A program made the translations under genes and the position numbers. This document shows, piece by piece, positions 61,418 to 64,000 of a stretch of 64,000 nucleotides of DNA (the first letter of the stretch is position 1; every line of letters begins with the position of its first letter). Below the pieces are notes generated by a model. That model did not search any database, was not told the DNA's origin, and was given only the letters and a program-made list of their open reading frames with translations. This DNA comes from Streptomyces sp. CG 926 (lineage in GTDB: Bacteria > Actinomycetota > Actinomycetes > Streptomycetales > Streptomycetaceae), in NCBI RefSeq assembly GCF_003148825.1, contig NZ_QGGZ01000007.1:186001-250000 (forward strand). The letters run 5' to 3'.

Positions 61418-62758
61418 TCACAGCGGAACGCGCAGCGCCCCGTCGATGAGCCGCGCGGTCTCCTCCGCGCCCGTACAACCGCTGGTCAGAAGCTGTTCGC
61501 GGACCGCCCGCAACCGGTCCCGCAGCCGCAGCGACTCCATCCCCTTGGCCCGCTCGGCCATCTCGGCCGCGGACGCCGCGGCCCGGTCCGCCTCCCCCTG
61601 ACGCAGCTGGATCTCGCACAGCATCGCCAGCCGGTGCACCCGACCGCGGTCGTGCGCCGGAGTGCCGACGGCGGCGGTCGCCTGGATCCGCGCGGCTTCC
61701 AGATCGCCCAGACTGAGCAGTGCCTCGGCGACCTGGACGTTGACGAGCCCCGGCTGTACGTAGCCGGTCTCGTCCGGTTCGCTGCCCGGACTGATCCGCT
61801 CGGCGGCCGCCTCCGCCTTGTGGATGCAGGCCATGGCGGCCCCGGTGTCGCCGAGTTGCGCGTACGCCTTGGCCTGCATCGCGTACAGGTCGGCGGCCAG
61901 TGCCGGGGTGGTGTGCCGCCCCGCGGCGCGCAACGCGGCCTCGGCGAAGGCGACGGCCTGGCGGTACTCCCGAAGGTGCAGGGACTGGTTGACGATCAGC
62001 GCGATGACGTACGCCCCGAGCCCCCGGTCCCCGCTCGCCTTGGCCAGCCGCAGGGCCTGGTGGAAGTAGCGCTGGGCCAGGCCGTGGGCGTCCGAGTCGT
62101 ACGCGCAGATCCCCGCCACCGCCACCAGGGACCCCGTGGCCCGGTGCAGCCGGCGGCCGAGGTCGTCGGAGTAGCTCCCGCGCAGCATGGGCGCGGTCTC
62201 ACTGCCCAGGAAGCGGACGATCCGGTCCCGCGTCGCCATCCCCCCGGCCCGGCGGTACATCAGCTCGTAGTGGGCGCGGGCGGACTTCAGGATCTCGATG
62301 TGTTCGGGACCGACCGGATGGGAGCCCTCGCGGGAGACGTCGGCGTCCTCGGGCGGATTCTCCCACTCCCACACCGGGATGACGGCGGGCGTCCCGGTGA
62401 CCGCCTCGGCGGCCAGCAGTTGGGGCCGGGCCTGGACGTCGGAACGCCACAGGGCGGCGGCCCGGTCCACGAACCCGCTGAGCGGCGAGGCGTGGAGTGG
62501 GACGGGCCGGTCCGCCGCGCCGAGGCCGATGTCGTCCAGCCCCAGGGGACGCCGCAGCCGCCCGCCGAGCACCTCGCAGATCAGGTCGGGGACCTGACCT
62601 CGGGGCCGCTGTCCCTTCAACCACCGGGTGACGGCGGTGTGTTCGTAGCGCAGGGCGAGACCGCGGGTGCGGCCTGCCTGGTTCACGTACGCGGCGAGTC
62701 CGGCGTGGGACATGCCCGCCTCGGCGAGGAGGGCGTCGAGCAGGACATTGGGCTGCAT
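61418..62758 (-). CDS. Helix-turn-helix / TPR transcriptional regulator
   Basis: 446 residues. N-terminal HTH-like region: LLAEAGMSHAGLAAYVNQAG and YEHTAVTRWLKGQRPRGQVP. The C-terminal ~270 residues are helical tandem repeats resembling TPRs (YFHQALRLAKASGDRGLGAY, ALAADLYAMQAKAYAQLGDT, LVNVQVAEALLSLGDLEAA). This layout is shared with a group of Streptomyces developmental/antibiotic regulators such as NsdA, but I cannot assign it to one. GGAG six bases before ATG 62758 fixes the start. A 23-bp palindrome lies just upstream. Confidence 0.83.
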   Translation of the reverse strand: MQPNVLLDALLAEAGMSHAGLAAYVNQAGRTRGLALRYEHTAVTRWLKGQRPRGQVPDLICEVLGGRLRRPLGLDDIGLGAADRPVPLHASPLSGFVDRAAALWRSDVQARPQLLAAEAVTGTPAVIPVWEWENPPEDADVSREGSHPVGPEHIEILKSARAHYELMYRRAGGMATRDRIVRFLGSETAPMLRGSYSDDLGRRLHRATGSLVAVAGICAYDSDAHGLAQRYFHQALRLAKASGDRGLGAYVIALIVNQSLHLREYRQAVAFAEAALRAAGRHTTPALAADLYAMQAKAYAQLGDTGAAMACIHKAEAAAERISPGSEPDETGYVQPGLVNVQVAEALLSLGDLEAARIQATAAVGTPAHDRGRVHRLAMLCEIQLRQGEADRAAASAAEMAERAKGMESLRLRDRLRAVREQLLTSGCTGAEETARLIDGALRVPL

Positions 62759-62800
62759 GGGCCGCTCCAAGGGCTCGTCGGTCTCAGGCTAGTGGGTGCG

Positions 62801-62823
62801 CGGTTCACACGGGGTGTGAACCG
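62801..62823. promoter_or_regulatory. Perfect 23-bp palindrome upstream of the TPR regulator
   Basis: CGGTTCACAC-GGG-GTGTGAACCG has 10-bp arms. It lies 43 bp upstream of the regulator start and just upstream of a possible -10 (TAGCCT, 62791-62786). A second dyad, GCGCAT-N7-ATGCGC, is at 62829-62847. Both look like operator sites. Confidence 0.6.
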
Positions 62824-62947
62824 TGTACGCGCATAAATGCGATGCGCACTCTGCCGCGCGGACCCGTGGAGGCGCTTCACTGAAGAGCCTCGCCAAGAGG
62901 TAGCTCGGGTCGTCGGCTCCCCCTCGTACAGTGCGACGACCCGTCAC

Positions 62948-63000
62948 CGCGCCGCCCGTTCTGCTGTCTGCCCGACACTCCATGGCAGGCGGGCGGCGCG
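62948..63000. other. Inverted repeat in the 363-bp gap before the PP2C gene end
   Basis: CGCGCCGCCCG and CGGGCGGCGCG (11 bp) enclose 31 nt. The gap 62759-63121 otherwise holds the palindromes at 62801-62847 and the terminator at 63060-63092; I see no gene in it. Confidence 0.4.
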
Positions 63001-63059
63001 TTCCGGCCCCGCCGGCGCCCGGTTGGTCGCCGCGCCCCGGCAGGGGCCGGGTCGAGAGC

Positions 63060-63092
63060 GCGCGCCGGGCTCATCCACCGGGCCCGGCGCGC
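63060..63092 (-). terminator. Terminator of the PP2C gene
   Basis: GCGCGCCGGGC and GCCCGGCGCGC form an 11-bp stem with an 11-nt loop, 30 bp past the stop codon on the minus strand. Confidence 0.65.
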
Positions 63093-63121
63093 GTGTCCGG
63101 GGCCGTGCGCGGGGCCGGCGG

Positions 63122-64000
63122 TCAGGACCGGTCGTTGCGGAGCACCAGCAGGGCGACGTCGTCGACGAGCCGCCCACCGGTGTGCCGGAGCAGGGCGGCG
63201 TGCACGCCCGCCACCAGCCGCGTGGGCGTGGCCGCCGCCTCCTGCGCGAGGACGCCCGCCAGATCGAAGAACCGCCCGGCCCGGTCGCGGGCGTCCTCGG
63301 CCCCGTCGGTGTACAGGAACAGCGTCTCCCCCGGCCGGAGTTCCCCGCAGGTCTGCGGCCACATGTCCGCCGGCACGGACACCACCCCGAGCGGCGGTAA
63401 GGTCTCGCCCCCGGCCAGCGCCTGTACCCGCGTGGGCCGCTGCGCGGAGCTTGCCGACTCCGCCCGGACCCGGTCCTCGCACACCGGACGAGCCGGAAGC
63501 ACCCGCCCCGCCGGCGATCGAGGCGCGGGGTCCGGGGCGGATCCCCGGCTGTGCGCGGCGCATGGCTCCGGCTCCGGCTCCGACTCCGACTCCAGCTCGC
63601 AGGCGATCACGTACGGCCAAGGATGTCCGCAGTTCAGGGCCAGCAGGGCGCCGTCGCGGGCGATCTGCAGGAGCAGGACCGTCACGAACTCCTCCGCCGC
63701 CGCGGGCTGCGACTCGGCCCGGTCCCGGACATGGCGACCCAGCGCACGCTCCATCCGCCGCAGCACACCGTCCAGCGACGGTTCGTCGTACGCCCCCTCG
63801 CGGAAGGCCCCGAGCACGGCGGCGGCCGCGCCCAGCGCGGGCAGCCCGTGGCCCCGTACGTCCCCGATCACCACCCGGATCCCGTACGCCGTCGGCACGA
63901 CCTCGTACAGGTCCCCGCCCACCGCCGCACCCCGGCTCGCCGAGAGCTGCGCCGCGGCCGGCGTCAGGCCGTCGATCCGCCCCGGCAACGGCCGCAACAG
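63122..64000 (-). CDS. PP2C/SpoIIE-type protein phosphatase, N terminus outside the window
   Basis: 292 residues visible; the frame is open to the last base, so the gene starts upstream. The SpoIIE-type core is clear: RGAAVGGDLYEVVPTAYGIR and VVIGDVRGHGLPALGAA with metal-binding aspartates, FVTVLLLQIARDGALLALNC, GETLFLYTDGAEDARD and LVDDVALLVL. It would remove phosphate from Ser/Thr proteins such as anti-sigma antagonists. Between YVIACELE and GGETLPPLG there is an insert of ~65 residues (ESESEPEPEP, then a Pro/Arg-rich part) encoded partly by an intergenic-type repeat. Codon 63398-63400 is TTA, making translation likely bldA-dependent. Confidence 0.88.
   Translation of the reverse strand: MLRPLPGRIDGLTPAAAQLSASRGAAVGGDLYEVVPTAYGIRVVIGDVRGHGLPALGAAAAVLGAFREGAYDEPSLDGVLRRMERALGRHVRDRAESQPAAAEEFVTVLLLQIARDGALLALNCGHPWPYVIACELESESEPEPEPCAAHSRGSAPDPAPRSPAGRVLPARPVCEDRVRAESASSAQRPTRVQALAGGETLPPLGVVSVPADMWPQTCGELRPGETLFLYTDGAEDARDRAGRFFDLAGVLAQEAAATPTRLVAGVHAALLRHTGGRLVDDVALLVLRNDRS
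63398..63400 (-). promoter_or_regulatory. TTA leucine codon (bldA target) in the PP2C gene
   Basis: The in-frame codon in GAG ACC TTA CCG CCG encodes the leucine of GGETLPPLG. TTA is rare in Streptomyces and read only by the bldA tRNA. It is the only TTA codon I noticed in genes of this window. Confidence 0.8.
63507..63548. repeat. Copy of the 25621-25662 repeat inside the PP2C coding region
   Basis: CCCCGCCGGCGATCGAGGCG through GGCGGATCCCCG agrees with the intergenic copy at 37 of 42 positions. It is read through in frame on the minus strand as roughly GSAPDPAPRSPAGR. Confidence 0.65.

Overview
The window is high-GC actinobacterial chromosome and almost certainly comes from a Streptomyces. 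The best marker is ssgB (14622-15035), the sporulation-specific SsgA-like protein of morphologically complex actinomycetes. Other signs are strong third-position GC bias, frequent GTG/TTG starts, leaderless-looking genes and one TTA (bldA-type) codon at 63398-63400. From memory, the gene order resembles the conserved thrS - ssgB - cob - metNIQ - arg region of the S. coelicolor core chromosome. I see no prophage, insertion sequence, CRISPR array or biosynthetic cluster.

Layout. 1-14 kb: a truncated EF-G-like GTPase, a membrane protein, DUF1992, a HIT protein (likely Ap4A phosphorylase) beside thrS, a GNAT, a secreted DUF4232 protein, a coupled pair (DUF4365 nuclease-fold protein plus unknown) divergent from a DnaQ-like exonuclease, a large SCO7613-type membrane protein and two tRNA-Val(CAC) genes. 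14-21 kb: a PGPGW membrane protein, ssgB, a CGNR zinc-finger regulator, small membrane proteins, a DsbA-like protein, a double GNAT, the pabB-pabC pair for p-aminobenzoate, and a tRNA cluster Gly-Cys-Val-Val-Val. 21-31 kb: a Ser/Thr kinase, a SpoU/TrmH methyltransferase and three corrin genes (SirC-SUMT fusion, a BluB-CobT fusion, CbiE-CbiT fusion), with a nest of dispersed repeats at 25.2-25.7 kb. 31-34.4 kb: the methionine importer metN-metI-metQ, preceded by a short ORF ending in a Met/Cys-rich tail that looks like an attenuation leader peptide. 34.6-43.6 kb: small membrane proteins, an orphan sigma factor, a Tat-exported glycerophosphodiester phosphodiesterase, PlsC, a beta-helix-like membrane protein, a TetR-MFS pair with a clear operator, a HAD protein and a small secreted protein. 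43.7-54.3 kb: arginine biosynthesis, with argC-J-B-D-R as one tightly overlapping operon and argG and argH separate, under ARG-box-like sites; three unrelated plus-strand genes sit between the two blocks. 54.4-64 kb: a GNAT, a histidine-phosphatase homologue without its catalytic histidines, a MocR regulator whose start codon overlaps that of a divergent EamA transporter, DUF1918, a family-10 glycosyl hydrolase, 3-hydroxybutyryl-CoA dehydrogenase, NUDIX, a TPR regulator behind a 23-bp palindrome, and a truncated PP2C phosphatase.

Most of this is core metabolism. The less explained signals are: the metNIQ leader peptide; a repeat family whose ends supply TAG stop codons to neighbouring genes; a roughly 120-bp hairpin repeat present twice; an in-frame insert in the PP2C gene matching an intergenic repeat; the degenerate histidine phosphatase; and the overlapping MocR/EamA start codons. 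All functions are inferred from reading the sequence; no searches were run.
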